From positions 1 to 64,000 of the forward strand of contig JAJEDR010000048.1 in NCBI GenBank assembly GCA_022821385.1: a stretch of DNA of 64,000 nt, in the 5' to 3' direction. The translations under genes were made by a program, and so were the position numbers. Source of the stretch: Rhodothermales bacterium (GTDB lineage: Bacteria; Bacteroidota; Rhodothermia; Rhodothermales; Bin80). The notes beneath the pieces were generated by a model. That model saw only the letters and a list, made by a program, of their open reading frames with translations. It did no database searches and was not told where the DNA came from. This document shows positions 26,400 through 35,457 of this stretch, piece by piece. Every line of letters starts with the position of its first letter. Positions within the stretch are counted from its first letter, which is position 1.

Positions 26400-28079
26400 T
26401 CAATCACCCGGTGCGCGGATCCTATTCACCAGAGCATCAATCGATGCGGGGGGAGGCGGAGTGAACTTCGAGACTGCAACGGCCACAATAAAATTGAGCA
26501 CCATGCCTATTGCTCCTATGCCCTCAGGAGAAATACCAAAAAGCCAGTACTCAGCCACATTCAGGTCAGGTCGTACGAACTTGAAAAAGACAATGTAGCA
26601 AGCGGTAAAGACTATGCCGGTTATCATGCCGCTTATGGCCCCGTACTTGTTCATACGCCGGGTAAATATACCCAGGATGATCGCCGGGAAGAAAGATGCT
26701 GCAGCCAGCCCAAAAGCGAAAGCGACGACCTGTGCAACAAAACCTGGCGGATCTATACCGAAATAGCCCGCGATGACTACAGCAACCCCCGCAGTTATTC
26801 GTGCAGTCAAAAGCTCGCGCTTCTCTGAAATCTCCGGCATAAATCCTTTCTTCAGAAGATCACGGGCCACCGCCGTCGAAATAACCAGCAAGAGTCCAGC
26901 CGCTGTGGAAAGCGCTGCAGCAAGCCCGCCTGCAGCAACCAGTCCTATAACCCAGCCGGGTAGTCTGGCAATCTCTGGATTGGCCAGAACCATGATATCT
27001 GGATCAATGGTGAGTTCGTTTTCTCTATCTGCCGACGGCCCGACATACTGAATCCTGCCGTCTCCATTTTTGTCCTCAAACTTGATCAGACCTGTCTGCT
27101 CCCAATTTTTGAACCAGTCTGGAACCTCAGAATAGGATTGATCCGTAACGGTTGTTAAAAGATTTGTGCGCGCAAAAGCTGCAACCGCGGGCGCACTCGT
27201 ATACAGGAGTGCAATAAATACAAGCGCCCAGCCTGCACTTGTGCGAGCATCCCGCATGCGTGGTACGGTATAAAACCGGACAATAACATGAGGTAGACCT
27301 GCTGTCCCGACCATCAGTGCTGCGGTGATCGCAAAGACATCAATCATGCTCTTCTGCCCGCTCGTGTAGGCAGCAAAACCCAGATCCCTACTCAGGCCAT
27401 CAAGTTTCTCCAACAAGTAGGTGCCGGAACCGTCTGCCAGCGTACTCCCAAAACCTATCTGGGGAATCACATTTCCCGTCATCAGCAATGAGATAAAAAT
27501 TGCCGGCACCAGGTACGCAAAAATGAGCACGCAGTACTGAGCCACCTGTGTATACGTGATGCCCCGCATACCTCCGAGCACAGCGTAGAAAAACACTATG
27601 CCCATTCCTATAAGCACGCCTAGCACAATATCAATTTCCAGGAAGCGCGAAAACACGATGCCCACACCACGCATCTGGCCTGCCACATAAGTGAACGACA
27701 CAAAAATGGCGCACAGCACCGCGACGAAGCGGGCGGTCTGGGAATAATATCGGTCCCCCACGAAGTCAGGTACAGTAAATTTTCCAAATTTGCGCAGGTA
27801 AGGAGCCAGTAGCAAAGCCAAGAGCACATACCCCCCGGTCCACCCAAGTAGATACACGCTGCCATCCCTGCCCATGAACGCGATCAGCCCCGCCATAGAG
27901 ATAAACGAAGCTGCGCTCATCCAGTCGGCCGCAGTAGCCATTCCGTTGAGCACAGGATGAACACGCCCGCCGGCCACATAGAATTCTCCAGTCGATCCCG
28001 CACGAGACCAAATGGCAACCCCGATATAGAGTGCAAAGGAGAGCCCCACCATAATAAAGGTCCATGCCTGTACCGTCAT
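26400..28079 (-). CDS. Sodium:solute symporter, large subunit (VC_2705/ActP-like)
   Basis: A 559-residue member of the SSS family, close to acetate permease ActP, with about 13 transmembrane segments. Motifs include FYVAGGRVHPVLNGMATAADWMSAASF in the first two helices (conserved across the group) and GGLAAALSTAAGLLLVIST. A soluble insertion near residues 310-375, with an EF-hand-like DKNGDGRIQ, separates later helices and is typical of this subfamily. It overlaps the small-subunit gene by 4 bases (ATGA), the arrangement known for the DUF4212/VC_2705 pair. It probably imports a short organic acid with Na+; the substrate is not certain. Confidence 0.92.
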   Translation of the reverse strand: MTVQAWTFIMVGLSFALYIGVAIWSRAGSTGEFYVAGGRVHPVLNGMATAADWMSAASFISMAGLIAFMGRDGSVYLLGWTGGYVLLALLLAPYLRKFGKFTVPDFVGDRYYSQTARFVAVLCAIFVSFTYVAGQMRGVGIVFSRFLEIDIVLGVLIGMGIVFFYAVLGGMRGITYTQVAQYCVLIFAYLVPAIFISLLMTGNVIPQIGFGSTLADGSGTYLLEKLDGLSRDLGFAAYTSGQKSMIDVFAITAALMVGTAGLPHVIVRFYTVPRMRDARTSAGWALVFIALLYTSAPAVAAFARTNLLTTVTDQSYSEVPDWFKNWEQTGLIKFEDKNGDGRIQYVGPSADRENELTIDPDIMVLANPEIARLPGWVIGLVAAGGLAAALSTAAGLLLVISTAVARDLLKKGFMPEISEKRELLTARITAGVAVVIAGYFGIDPPGFVAQVVAFAFGLAAASFFPAIILGIFTRRMNKYGAISGMITGIVFTACYIVFFKFVRPDLNVAEYWLFGISPEGIGAIGMVLNFIVAVAVSKFTPPPPASIDALVNRIRAPGD

Positions 28080-28330
28080 GTTCCCTCCGAAGTTGACTTT
28101 TTATCCAGCCTGTTCATCAAAACCACGTATACAAAAATGATCAGAACAAATACATATATCGCACCCTGCTGCGCAAACCAGAACCCGAGTTTGAAGCCGA
28201 ACATGCGAATCCCATCCAGTACATCAACCAGTAGCACACTGGCGCCAAATGATGCCAAGAACCAAATTCCAAGAAGTATTCCCACGTACCGCAGGTTAGT
28301 TCGCCAATACCGTTCGGGGGTCATGTGCAA
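28076..28330 (-). CDS. Sodium:solute symporter small subunit (DUF4212)
   Basis: An 84-residue protein with two transmembrane helices: YVGILLGIWFLASFGASVLL and GAIYVFVLIIFVYVVLMNRL. The N-terminal YWRTNLRYVGILL and the FKLGFWFAQQG between the helices match the DUF4212 small-subunit family, found only next to large symporter subunits. It overlaps the large subunit gene by 4 bases, so translation is coupled. The frame begins MHMTPERYW; Met3 is an equally good start. Confidence 0.9.
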   Translation of the reverse strand: MHMTPERYWRTNLRYVGILLGIWFLASFGASVLLVDVLDGIRMFGFKLGFWFAQQGAIYVFVLIIFVYVVLMNRLDKKSTSEGT

Positions 28331-28416
28331 GAGACTTACGTTTGTGATGTTCCAAGATACTGACGTTCCCTATACCTGTAACCGGATATCCTGGGAATTC
28401 GCCGTATGATTCCGCA

Positions 28417-29508
28417 TTATTTCGGGGGCTGACCGGAAAAATGAATTTCCTTTGCCGGCATAATCGGCAATCCCTGCTCCTCTGCGAGTTTGCGAACACC
28501 AAGCAAAATCTCTTCCTGCGACAGCATGAACTCGTCGTACCCCGTTGACTTGGTGAATGCCAGAACGAGGACGACCAGTCCACTGGTATTCATGTTCGTC
28601 AGGCGAACCAGACTCTGATCCGCATGGAGATCTGTTCGCTGATCCAGTAATTCCCTAACCGAACTCAGAAACTGTTCCAGCTGCTGCGAAGTGACCTCGT
28701 GCGTGAAAGTAATCTCAAAACGGATCCGCCGGGCATCCCTTTTGGACAAATTGCAGACTTCCGCATTCGTGAAGGTTTGGTTGGGCAATATCGAAACGGT
28801 ATTGTCGAATTTTCGAATATGTGTACTGCGAACGCCAACTTCCTCCACCACTCCGTTGACACCTCCTACATCTATGACATCCCCGATCTGGAAAGGACGC
28901 TCACTGAAGATCACAAGCGACCCGAAAACATTCGCCAGCGTATCCTTTGCCGCAAAAGCCAGCGCCAGGCCACCGATACCGAGGCCTGCAACCAGCCCTG
29001 TAGCCGAGTAATCAAACAGTCTCAATATAGCGGCTATAACGACTACCACCAGAACCAGCTTCAACGTGTTGGTCACCGGTGCAATTAATTGGTCATCCAG
29101 CCGTGTTTCGGTTTTTTCGGCGGCGCGTCTCGCAATCCCCGCGAACACATCCACCACATGAAATGCACAGTAGACTGCCACCAGCAGCACAACCACCGCG
29201 CCTGCGATGCTGAGCCACAAACGGATGTTCAGCGGTGCCTCAGGAAGTGCGAGCATACCGATCACGCCATTCCAGAGGACCACATTGATCAACAGGCTAA
29301 GAGGTTTAGTGAGCAGACGATCAACATCGTCGATCACATCCACATCTCCGCTCTTATTAAACCGCTTCAGCAGCCCTCCCAATATCCACCGCACGAATCT
29401 GTAGGCCAGGATACCCAACAGAAGAAGCAGGCCTGAGACGATCAAACGACCGACCGAGACTCCCCACAATACTTGCTGCTCCATAAAGGAAAGATCAATC
29501 ATGTCCAT
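28417..29508 (-). CDS. MscS-family mechanosensitive ion channel
   Basis: A 363-residue small-conductance mechanosensitive channel protein. It has about five hydrophobic helices, then the pore-lining TM3 (LVAGLGIGGLALAFAAKDTLANVFGS), the beta domain (FQIGDVIDVGGVNGVVEEVGVRST) and the mixed C-terminal domain. It would open under membrane tension and release solutes on osmotic downshift. The last 90 residues form the cytoplasmic vestibule. It starts 5 bases after the WbqC-like gene on the same strand, so the two may be cotranscribed, although their functions are not obviously linked. Confidence 0.93.
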   Translation of the reverse strand: MDMIDLSFMEQQVLWGVSVGRLIVSGLLLLLGILAYRFVRWILGGLLKRFNKSGDVDVIDDVDRLLTKPLSLLINVVLWNGVIGMLALPEAPLNIRLWLSIAGAVVVLLVAVYCAFHVVDVFAGIARRAAEKTETRLDDQLIAPVTNTLKLVLVVVVIAAILRLFDYSATGLVAGLGIGGLALAFAAKDTLANVFGSLVIFSERPFQIGDVIDVGGVNGVVEEVGVRSTHIRKFDNTVSILPNQTFTNAEVCNLSKRDARRIRFEITFTHEVTSQQLEQFLSSVRELLDQRTDLHADQSLVRLTNMNTSGLVVLVLAFTKSTGYDEFMLSQEEILLGVRKLAEEQGLPIMPAKEIHFSGQPPK

Positions 29509-29513
29509 TGGTT

Positions 29514-30236
29514 TTATTTGTCAATAAGCTCAATACGCGTACCTCGGCGAAGGATGTCCGCGCTTTCGGGTCCGTAGTTGAAAATCAGGTCCAGCGCGGT
29601 CATGCCGGGCGCAAACCCGACAAATGTCTGACGGTAATCCGGCTGCGAAAAATATAAACGGCGGGTGGCACATGGTTCAGGGATCTCGGCGGGTGCCAAT
29701 AGCTCCGCTTCCGGCCAGAAAGCCATCATCGCTTCCATGCTGTCAGGACGCCCCTCCAATTCCATTGCGGTCAACAGGCTTGCTGAGAACCCCATCCATT
29801 GAAATACCAACCGGGTAGTTGCAACATTCAAAGCCCCCAAATATTCCCATTCTCGGTTGTACAGCGCTCTGATTGTTTCTCCGTAATGATCAAAGTACGG
29901 TGACTGGCCATAGTTGAACGCAATTGCTTTCCAATGTTGTTTCCGCCAGCCTGGTACCTGACGGATGCGGGTTGAAGCCTGTGACCGACCGTGCTGCCCC
30001 CCTTTTAGCGGTACCGAAACCCACTGCCATCCGTCGGGATTTCGAACACGTGTACGATTTTGTAACGACTGACGGCTGTACTGAAGGGTATCCGCCAGGA
30101 CAATTATGTCTGCGGCTTGCATCAATGCTGCAAAGGCCAGATTCGGCCAGTATTCCGGTGGACGTATGACAACAGTTTGACCGGGGGGCGTACAATCACC
30201 GAAGCGAATAACCCGTCCGTCAACAAAATTCGGCAT
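29514..30236 (-). CDS. WbqC-family protein
   Basis: A 240-residue protein of the WbqC-like family, found in O-antigen and other glycan loci and of unproven activity. The core motif normally starts I.IHQPNYLPW; here it is VVIRPPEYWPNLAF (the His is Arg), then DIIVLADTLQYSRQSLQNRTRV and the NPDGWQWVSVPL segment, all in the usual order. The start at 30236 lies only 13 bases from the divergent LD-carboxypeptidase start, so promoters of the two genes must overlap the coding regions or the true start lies a little downstream. A role in glycan modification is inferred from the family only. Confidence 0.85.
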   Translation of the reverse strand: MPNFVDGRVIRFGDCTPPGQTVVIRPPEYWPNLAFAALMQAADIIVLADTLQYSRQSLQNRTRVRNPDGWQWVSVPLKGGQHGRSQASTRIRQVPGWRKQHWKAIAFNYGQSPYFDHYGETIRALYNREWEYLGALNVATTRLVFQWMGFSASLLTAMELEGRPDSMEAMMAFWPEAELLAPAEIPEPCATRRLYFSQPDYRQTFVGFAPGMTALDLIFNYGPESADILRRGTRIELIDK

Positions 30237-30249
30237 ATCTTTCGCACTA

Positions 30250-31191
30250 ATGAACTACTCTTTATCCTCTGCACGCCTCCCCGACCGGCCGCTTAGTATC
30301 GTGGCCCCAGCGAGCCCGCCTCGTATCCCTGAAAGACTGGAACGCGGACTAAACGCGCTTGCTGCAGACGGATATATGATTCATTGGGATCCAGATCAAC
30401 TTGCACCGCACGGTTATCTGGCCGGGTCAGATACACAACGTTCGGAGCAGTTCAATCAAGCACTTATGAGAAACCGATTCCTAATGGCACTCCGGGGAGG
30501 ATACGGCTGTTTACGCATTTTGAACAAGATTGACTACAGTACCGCACGACGTAAGCCAGGCGTCCTGATTGGCTATAGCGATATTACTGCCCTGCAGCTC
30601 TCTCTCTTCAAGCACTCAGGATGGCGATCTATTTCGGGACCTGTGGTCGTCGAATGGGGGGAAATTGACACTGCTATGAAAGAGGCCACGCGTGAACTTC
30701 TTGAGGGACAGCTGCCACCTCCCGTAGCGGACTTGCAGACATTCCAGGAAGGTCAATGTATGGGAACACTTCTGGGAGGCAATCTCTCTTCGATTGTTCG
30801 AATGATCGGCTCCCCTCATCTGCCAAGCTTTCAGGGGGCACTACTGTTCATTGAAGATGTGAACGAGGCCGCTTACCGGATTGATGCGATGTTCGCGCAA
30901 CTGGAAAATGCTGGTATACTTAAGGAACTCGGAGGGTTAATCGTCGGTGCATTTACCGAGCCGGATATCAACAATGAGCAGTCTAGACGCAATGTGAACG
31001 AAATTGTCGCCGGATATGCCGGAGAATACACATGGCCTGTCGTGACGGGGCTTGCTTACGGCCATTTTATTCCCCGTCGCGTGCTGCCCATCGGGGTACT
31101 CGCCCGTCTAACCGCAACGGTCAAAGAAGGAAGGCTTGATATCTTGGAACCGGTCGTTCATCCTAAATTCTCCCAAACCGAACAGAAGTAA
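30250..31191 (+). CDS. ldcA: LD-carboxypeptidase (peptidase S66, LdcA-type)
   Basis: A 313-residue S66 serine peptidase that removes the terminal D-Ala from muramoyl tetrapeptides during peptidoglycan recycling. The catalytic Ser is seen in LIGYSDITAL (Ser110), the Glu in FIEDVNEAAYRID (Glu202) and the His in GLAYGHFIPRR (His272), all in the expected order and spacing. RGGYGC before the Ser helix is the conserved substrate-binding segment. There is no signal peptide, so it acts in the cytoplasm. It is followed closely by purN on the same strand. Confidence 0.93.
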   Translation: MNYSLSSARLPDRPLSIVAPASPPRIPERLERGLNALAADGYMIHWDPDQLAPHGYLAGSDTQRSEQFNQALMRNRFLMALRGGYGCLRILNKIDYSTARRKPGVLIGYSDITALQLSLFKHSGWRSISGPVVVEWGEIDTAMKEATRELLEGQLPPPVADLQTFQEGQCMGTLLGGNLSSIVRMIGSPHLPSFQGALLFIEDVNEAAYRIDAMFAQLENAGILKELGGLIVGAFTEPDINNEQSRRNVNEIVAGYAGEYTWPVVTGLAYGHFIPRRVLPIGVLARLTATVKEGRLDILEPVVHPKFSQTEQK

Positions 31192-31233
31192 TGTCATTTT
31201 TTGTCAACCCTGACCGTTGCTGTTAGCCTGTGC

Positions 31234-31863
31234 ATGAGTTTGCGTGTAGCTGTATTCGCCTCCGGCGGAGGATCAAATTTTCAGGCCATCGCTGAAAACG
31301 CCGTTAACTATCGTGTAACCCTGGTGGTTTGCAACAGATCGGAGGCGGGCGTCCTTGGCCGCGCCCACAACCTCGGAGTACCCGCGCACGTACTCTCTCC
31401 GCGAGCTTTTGAGAGCGATAAACTGTACGCAATTGCTCTACTTGAGCTCCTGCATTCAGAAAAAATAGACCTAATCGCACTTGCCGGATATCTATGCAAA
31501 ATCCCTGCGACGGTTGTAGAAGCGTTTTGGGGGCGTATCCTGAATATCCATCCCGCCTTGCTGCCGCGTTTTGGAGGAAAGGGACTCTATGGACGCCGCG
31601 TACATAAAGCAGTGGTGGAGGCTAAGGAAGCTTTCAGCGGAGCAACGGTCCATTTTGTGGATGAAGAATACGACACTGGCCCTATTCTACTACAGAAAAA
31701 AGTGCCCGTGCTGCCGGAGGATACACCAGACTCCCTTGCTGAGCGTGTCTTGGCTGTTGAGCATCAGATTTTTCCTGAGGCACTTGACTTAATTGCCCAG
31801 GGGCGCGTCCAGATCAAAGGGCGACATGTAATAATTAGACCCATAAAAACACATGACGATTGA
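31234..31863 (+). CDS. purN: Phosphoribosylglycinamide formyltransferase (GART)
   Basis: Transfers a formyl group from 10-formyl-THF to GAR in purine synthesis. ATG 31234 gives the canonical start MSLRVAVFASGGGSNFQAI; a TTG at 31201 would add 11 residues with no family counterpart. The catalytic Asn and His are seen in ILNIHPALLPRFGG and the late Asp in EEYDTGPILLQ. The length of 209 residues fits the family. The 3' end overlaps purH by 11 bases, so purN-purH is a coupled pair. Confidence 0.95.
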   Translation: MSLRVAVFASGGGSNFQAIAENAVNYRVTLVVCNRSEAGVLGRAHNLGVPAHVLSPRAFESDKLYAIALLELLHSEKIDLIALAGYLCKIPATVVEAFWGRILNIHPALLPRFGGKGLYGRRVHKAVVEAKEAFSGATVHFVDEEYDTGPILLQKKVPVLPEDTPDSLAERVLAVEHQIFPEALDLIAQGRVQIKGRHVIIRPIKTHDD

Positions 31864-33421
31864 TCCGCTGAATTTGCCTGTCCCTGATGCAGTGCGCCCC
31901 CGCCGTGCACTGTTGTCGGTCTTCGACAAGAAGGGACTGATCCCATTCGCCGAGGGACTGCAAGGACATGGGATTGAGCTTGTCTCGTCCGGTGGAACTG
32001 CCAGACACCTGCGTTCCGCTGGCCTGGAAGTGATAGATGTTGCTGAAGTCACTAAAGCACCGGCTATGCTCGGAGGAAGAGTCAAGACGCTTCATCCAGC
32101 GATCCATGCCGGGATTCTTGCCAGACAGAATGCAGAAGACGACCGGAAAGATCTGGACTTGCACGGTATACAACCGTTTGAACTAGTGGTGGTCAACCTG
32201 TACCCTTTTAATGAGGCGATCAAAAGACCCGACATTAATGATGCTATTGCTGCCGAAAACATTGACATTGGTGGCCCTGCTATGGTGCGGGCTGCAGCCA
32301 AGAACTTTGCTTACGTAGCCGTGGTCACCTCACCGGACGATTACGAAGATATACTGACCTCGCTAAGTGATGCAGATGGACATCTCCCACACGCTCTCAG
32401 GCGTCAGTTGGCACGCAGGGCCTTCACGCGAACGGCGGCCTATGATCACGCTATCGCCGCCTACTTCGGAAATGATCAGGAAAACCCGCTCCCCACACAT
32501 ATGAGCGTTCATCTCCCCCGTAAGGCCACGTTGCGTTACGGAGAGAATCCTCACCAGAATGCCGCATTCTACGGCAGCCTGGAAGACCGAATTACAAAAC
32601 TCCACGGAAAAGCACTCTCGTACAACAACCTGATTGACCTGGATGCCGCGCTGGCACTCATCCATGAGTTTACTGATGACGATCCAACCGTAGCCATTCT
32701 CAAGCACACCAATCCCTGCGGCGTTTCAACTGCTGACACACTCCTACAGGCCTGGCAGCAAGCCTTTGCAACCGATACACAATCGCCGTTTGGGGGCATT
32801 GTGGTCATGAACAAACCCTGCAGCATTGATATAGCGGAAGCTGTTGGACGTATTTTTACGGAATTGGTTATTGCGCCGTCCTTTGAGGCTGATGCGCTGG
32901 CGTTGCTTCAAGAAAAAAAGAATCGTCGAATTATTGCGTTTGAATCTGCCCCCGGTGATGAATTTCAACTGCGTCAGATACTTGGGGGGCTGCTCTGCCA
33001 GACGATTGACAGCCCGGCCGACGAGGATCCCTTTACACCGGTTACAAATCGAAAACCGACTGCACGTGAGCTTCTCGACCTCAGGTTTGCCTGGCGCGTA
33101 GCCAAACATGTCAAGAGTAACGCGATTGTGTATGCCAAAGATCAACAAACATTGGGGATTGGAGCCGGACAAATGAGTCGAATAGATTCTTCTGAGATCG
33201 CCTTGGCAAAAGGTGCCAAGTCCGGCTTGAGTTTTGATGGCTGCGTCGTTGCTTCTGACGCGTTTTATCCATTTCCTGATGGCCTGCTTGCAGCGGCAGA
33301 CGGTGGGGCGGTTGCGGCAGTTCAGCCCGGTGGATCGGTGCGGGATAAGGAAGTGATTGCTGCAGCAGATTCACGCGGCATGGCTATGGTGTTCACCGGA
33401 AGAAGGCATTTTCGACATTGA
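31853..33421 (+). CDS. purH: Bifunctional AICAR transformylase/IMP cyclohydrolase
   Basis: The last two steps of IMP synthesis. The N-terminal cyclohydrolase half (about 1-200) has [29 protein letters not shown] and [14 protein letters not shown]. The C-terminal AICARFT half has [15 protein letters not shown] (about 229), [11 protein letters not shown] with the catalytic Lys-His pair, and DAFYPFPDG near the end. The 522-residue length is standard. It overlaps purN by 11 bases; mreB follows after about 63 bases. Confidence 0.97.
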   Translation: MTIDPLNLPVPDAVRPRRALLSVFDKKGLIPFAEGLQGHGIELVSSGGTARHLRSAGLEVIDVAEVTKAPAMLGGRVKTLHPAIHAGILARQNAEDDRKDLDLHGIQPFELVVVNLYPFNEAIKRPDINDAIAAENIDIGGPAMVRAAAKNFAYVAVVTSPDDYEDILTSLSDADGHLPHALRRQLARRAFTRTAAYDHAIAAYFGNDQENPLPTHMSVHLPRKATLRYGENPHQNAAFYGSLEDRITKLHGKALSYNNLIDLDAALALIHEFTDDDPTVAILKHTNPCGVSTADTLLQAWQQAFATDTQSPFGGIVVMNKPCSIDIAEAVGRIFTELVIAPSFEADALALLQEKKNRRIIAFESAPGDEFQLRQILGGLLCQTIDSPADEDPFTPVTNRKPTARELLDLRFAWRVAKHVKSNAIVYAKDQQTLGIGAGQMSRIDSSEIALAKGAKSGLSFDGCVVASDAFYPFPDGLLAAADGGAVAAVQPGGSVRDKEVIAAADSRGMAMVFTGRRHFRH

Positions 33422-33484
33422 TAACCGACCGCAGTAGTGTATCTTAAGTTTCGTCACGCCGTCTTTTCTGGAAAGCACACCCGC

Positions 33485-34495
33485 ATGCCATTCTACAGCC
33501 TAAATACCGACGTAGCCGTGGATCTCGGTACGGCCAACACATTAGTCTACGTGAAGGGGCAAGGTATTGTCCTTAGTGAAGCCAGCATCGTCGCGGTTGA
33601 TCGCCAAACCAATAAGGTACTCGCCATTGGCAATGATGCACTGCCGATGCACGAAAAAACACATCGCAAAATTGAAACTGTGCGTCCACTCAAGGACGGG
33701 GTCATTGCCGATTTTGAGTTGGCTGAGCAGCTTATCCGTGGTTTGATCAGAAAAGTCCAGACCGGCTGGTTGAAAACGATTCGCCAGATGGTCATCTGTA
33801 TTCCCAGCGGAACAACAGAGGTTGAAAAGCGGGCGGTTCGGGACAGCGCTGAGCACGCCGGCGCAAGAAAAGTGCATCTGATCGCGGAACCCATGGCTGC
33901 GGCCGTCGGGATTGGCCTCAAAGTCCATGAGCCCATAGGAAATATGATCGTGGATATCGGCGGAGGCACAACAGAAATCGCGGTCATTGCACTCAACGGC
34001 ATCGTTATAGATCAATCAATACGTACAGGCGGGAACGAGATTGACGCGTCCATTTTAGCCTACCTCAAGTATTATCACAACCTGATTATCGGACAGCGTA
34101 CTGCTGAACGGATTAAACGGGAGGTCGGCAGCGCGATTGTTATGGAGCCCGAACTAGAGTTGTCCATCAGCGGACAGGACTCGAGCAGTGGCATGCCGAA
34201 AGTACATACGATCACTTCCGAGGATGTGCGCACTGCAATCAGCTCAACCGTCGGTAACATCACAACGGCTGTTATGTCGTGCCTCGAGGCGACGCCACCG
34301 GAACTTGGAGCAGACATCATTGAACGGGGCATCATGCTAACCGGTGGAGGCGCCCTCCTGAAAGGAATGGATGTTATTATCCGTAATCGCGTTGATCTTC
34401 CCGTATACACGGCAGATGATCCCCTCACCGCCGTGGTGCGTGGAACCGGCAAAGTTCTGGAAAACGTACCAGCGTACTCCGACATCCTGTTGTAG
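33485..34495 (+). CDS. mreB: Rod-shape-determining actin homologue MreB
   Basis: A 336-residue bacterial actin that polymerises under the inner membrane and guides side-wall synthesis. ATG 33485 gives MPFYSLNTDVAVDLGTANT; the GTG at 33437 would add 16 residues not found in the family. Actin-fold nucleotide motifs are VDLGTANTLVY (phosphate 1), MIVDIGGGTTEIAV (phosphate 2) and MLTGGGALLKGMD (adenosine). It is followed by mreC after 124 bases. The usual partners mreD, mrdA (PBP2) and rodA do not follow in the window. Confidence 0.97.
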   Translation: MPFYSLNTDVAVDLGTANTLVYVKGQGIVLSEASIVAVDRQTNKVLAIGNDALPMHEKTHRKIETVRPLKDGVIADFELAEQLIRGLIRKVQTGWLKTIRQMVICIPSGTTEVEKRAVRDSAEHAGARKVHLIAEPMAAAVGIGLKVHEPIGNMIVDIGGGTTEIAVIALNGIVIDQSIRTGGNEIDASILAYLKYYHNLIIGQRTAERIKREVGSAIVMEPELELSISGQDSSSGMPKVHTITSEDVRTAISSTVGNITTAVMSCLEATPPELGADIIERGIMLTGGGALLKGMDVIIRNRVDLPVYTADDPLTAVVRGTGKVLENVPAYSDILL

Positions 34496-34619
34496 GCCGG
34501 ATGATGGATGAATGGGCGATGCTCCAGATGGCTGCTTTCTGCAATGTCACGCACGCCGAGTAAAAATCATGCGCGTAAAGGTCGGCCCAAATCGTTAATG
34601 GCTCAATCCTCCTGATGAT

Positions 34620-35444
34620 ATGATTGACCTGTGGTACCGCCTACGCGATTATGCTCTATTGTCCGCATTGCTCATTGTGTCGCTCATTTTTATGACCAAT
34701 GCTAATCGACCGCTCATGCGGGGATTTCGTAGCCAAGCACTGCAAATTGCCGGGCAAGTTGAATACCGAATGGCCTGGGCTGCGAAGGCGCTGCGTGCCT
34801 TCAATGAAAATCAAACGCTGAGAGACGCCAATCTCAGACTTACCAGTGAGTTGGCCCGGTTACGTGTTGTCGACCTCGAGAATAGGGATCTGCGCCAGGC
34901 CCTGGATTGGAAGAATACCAGCGGTCTCGAGACCGTGGCCGCACGCATAGTCGCACGCGAACCGTTCGGAACAACGAATTATTTGACCCTTGATGTCGGT
35001 AGTGCGGACGGTGTGGAAGCCAACATGGCCGTTGTCAGTCACTTGGGAATTCTGGGACGTGTGATTGATGTCAGTCGTAACTACAGCAGCGTGTTGCCGC
35101 ACGTCCACTCGCAATTTCATGTCCCCGCCATGATTGATACACTTCGCGTTATAGGGATCATCTCAGGGGAAGGCAATGAGCCCGACGTGCTGGAGCTCAA
35201 GGAAATTGTTGTAAGCGCAGATGTTCAGAATGGACAGCGCGTCGTTACGCATGAGGCCAGTGGGATTTTTCCCGCGAATATGCCTATTGGTACCATTCTC
35301 GAGTCTGATCGCCAGGCAGGCAGCAATTACTGGCAAATTAAAGTAACCCCTGCCGCCCCTCTGAGTACCGCACACTTTGCATTTGTTATACTGAATCGAC
35401 CGGACTCAGCGGGAATTGCACTCGAGTCCCTGTCAAATAATTAG
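34620..35444 (+). CDS. mreC: Rod-shape-determining protein MreC
   Basis: A 274-residue elongasome protein, the periplasmic partner of PBP2 and MreB. One transmembrane helix is seen near residues 11-25 (ALLSALLIVSLIFMT), followed by a coiled coil (about 40-85; NQTLRDANLRLTSELARLRV) and two beta domains (ARIVAREPFGTTNYLTLDVG, LGILGRVIDVSRNYSSVLPH). It follows mreB and precedes a PBP4-type gene by 13 bases. mreD is not between them. Confidence 0.93.
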   Translation: MIDLWYRLRDYALLSALLIVSLIFMTNANRPLMRGFRSQALQIAGQVEYRMAWAAKALRAFNENQTLRDANLRLTSELARLRVVDLENRDLRQALDWKNTSGLETVAARIVAREPFGTTNYLTLDVGSADGVEANMAVVSHLGILGRVIDVSRNYSSVLPHVHSQFHVPAMIDTLRVIGIISGEGNEPDVLELKEIVVSADVQNGQRVVTHEASGIFPANMPIGTILESDRQAGSNYWQIKVTPAAPLSTAHFAFVILNRPDSAGIALESLSNN

Positions 35445-35457
35445 CAGCCTCTGCGCT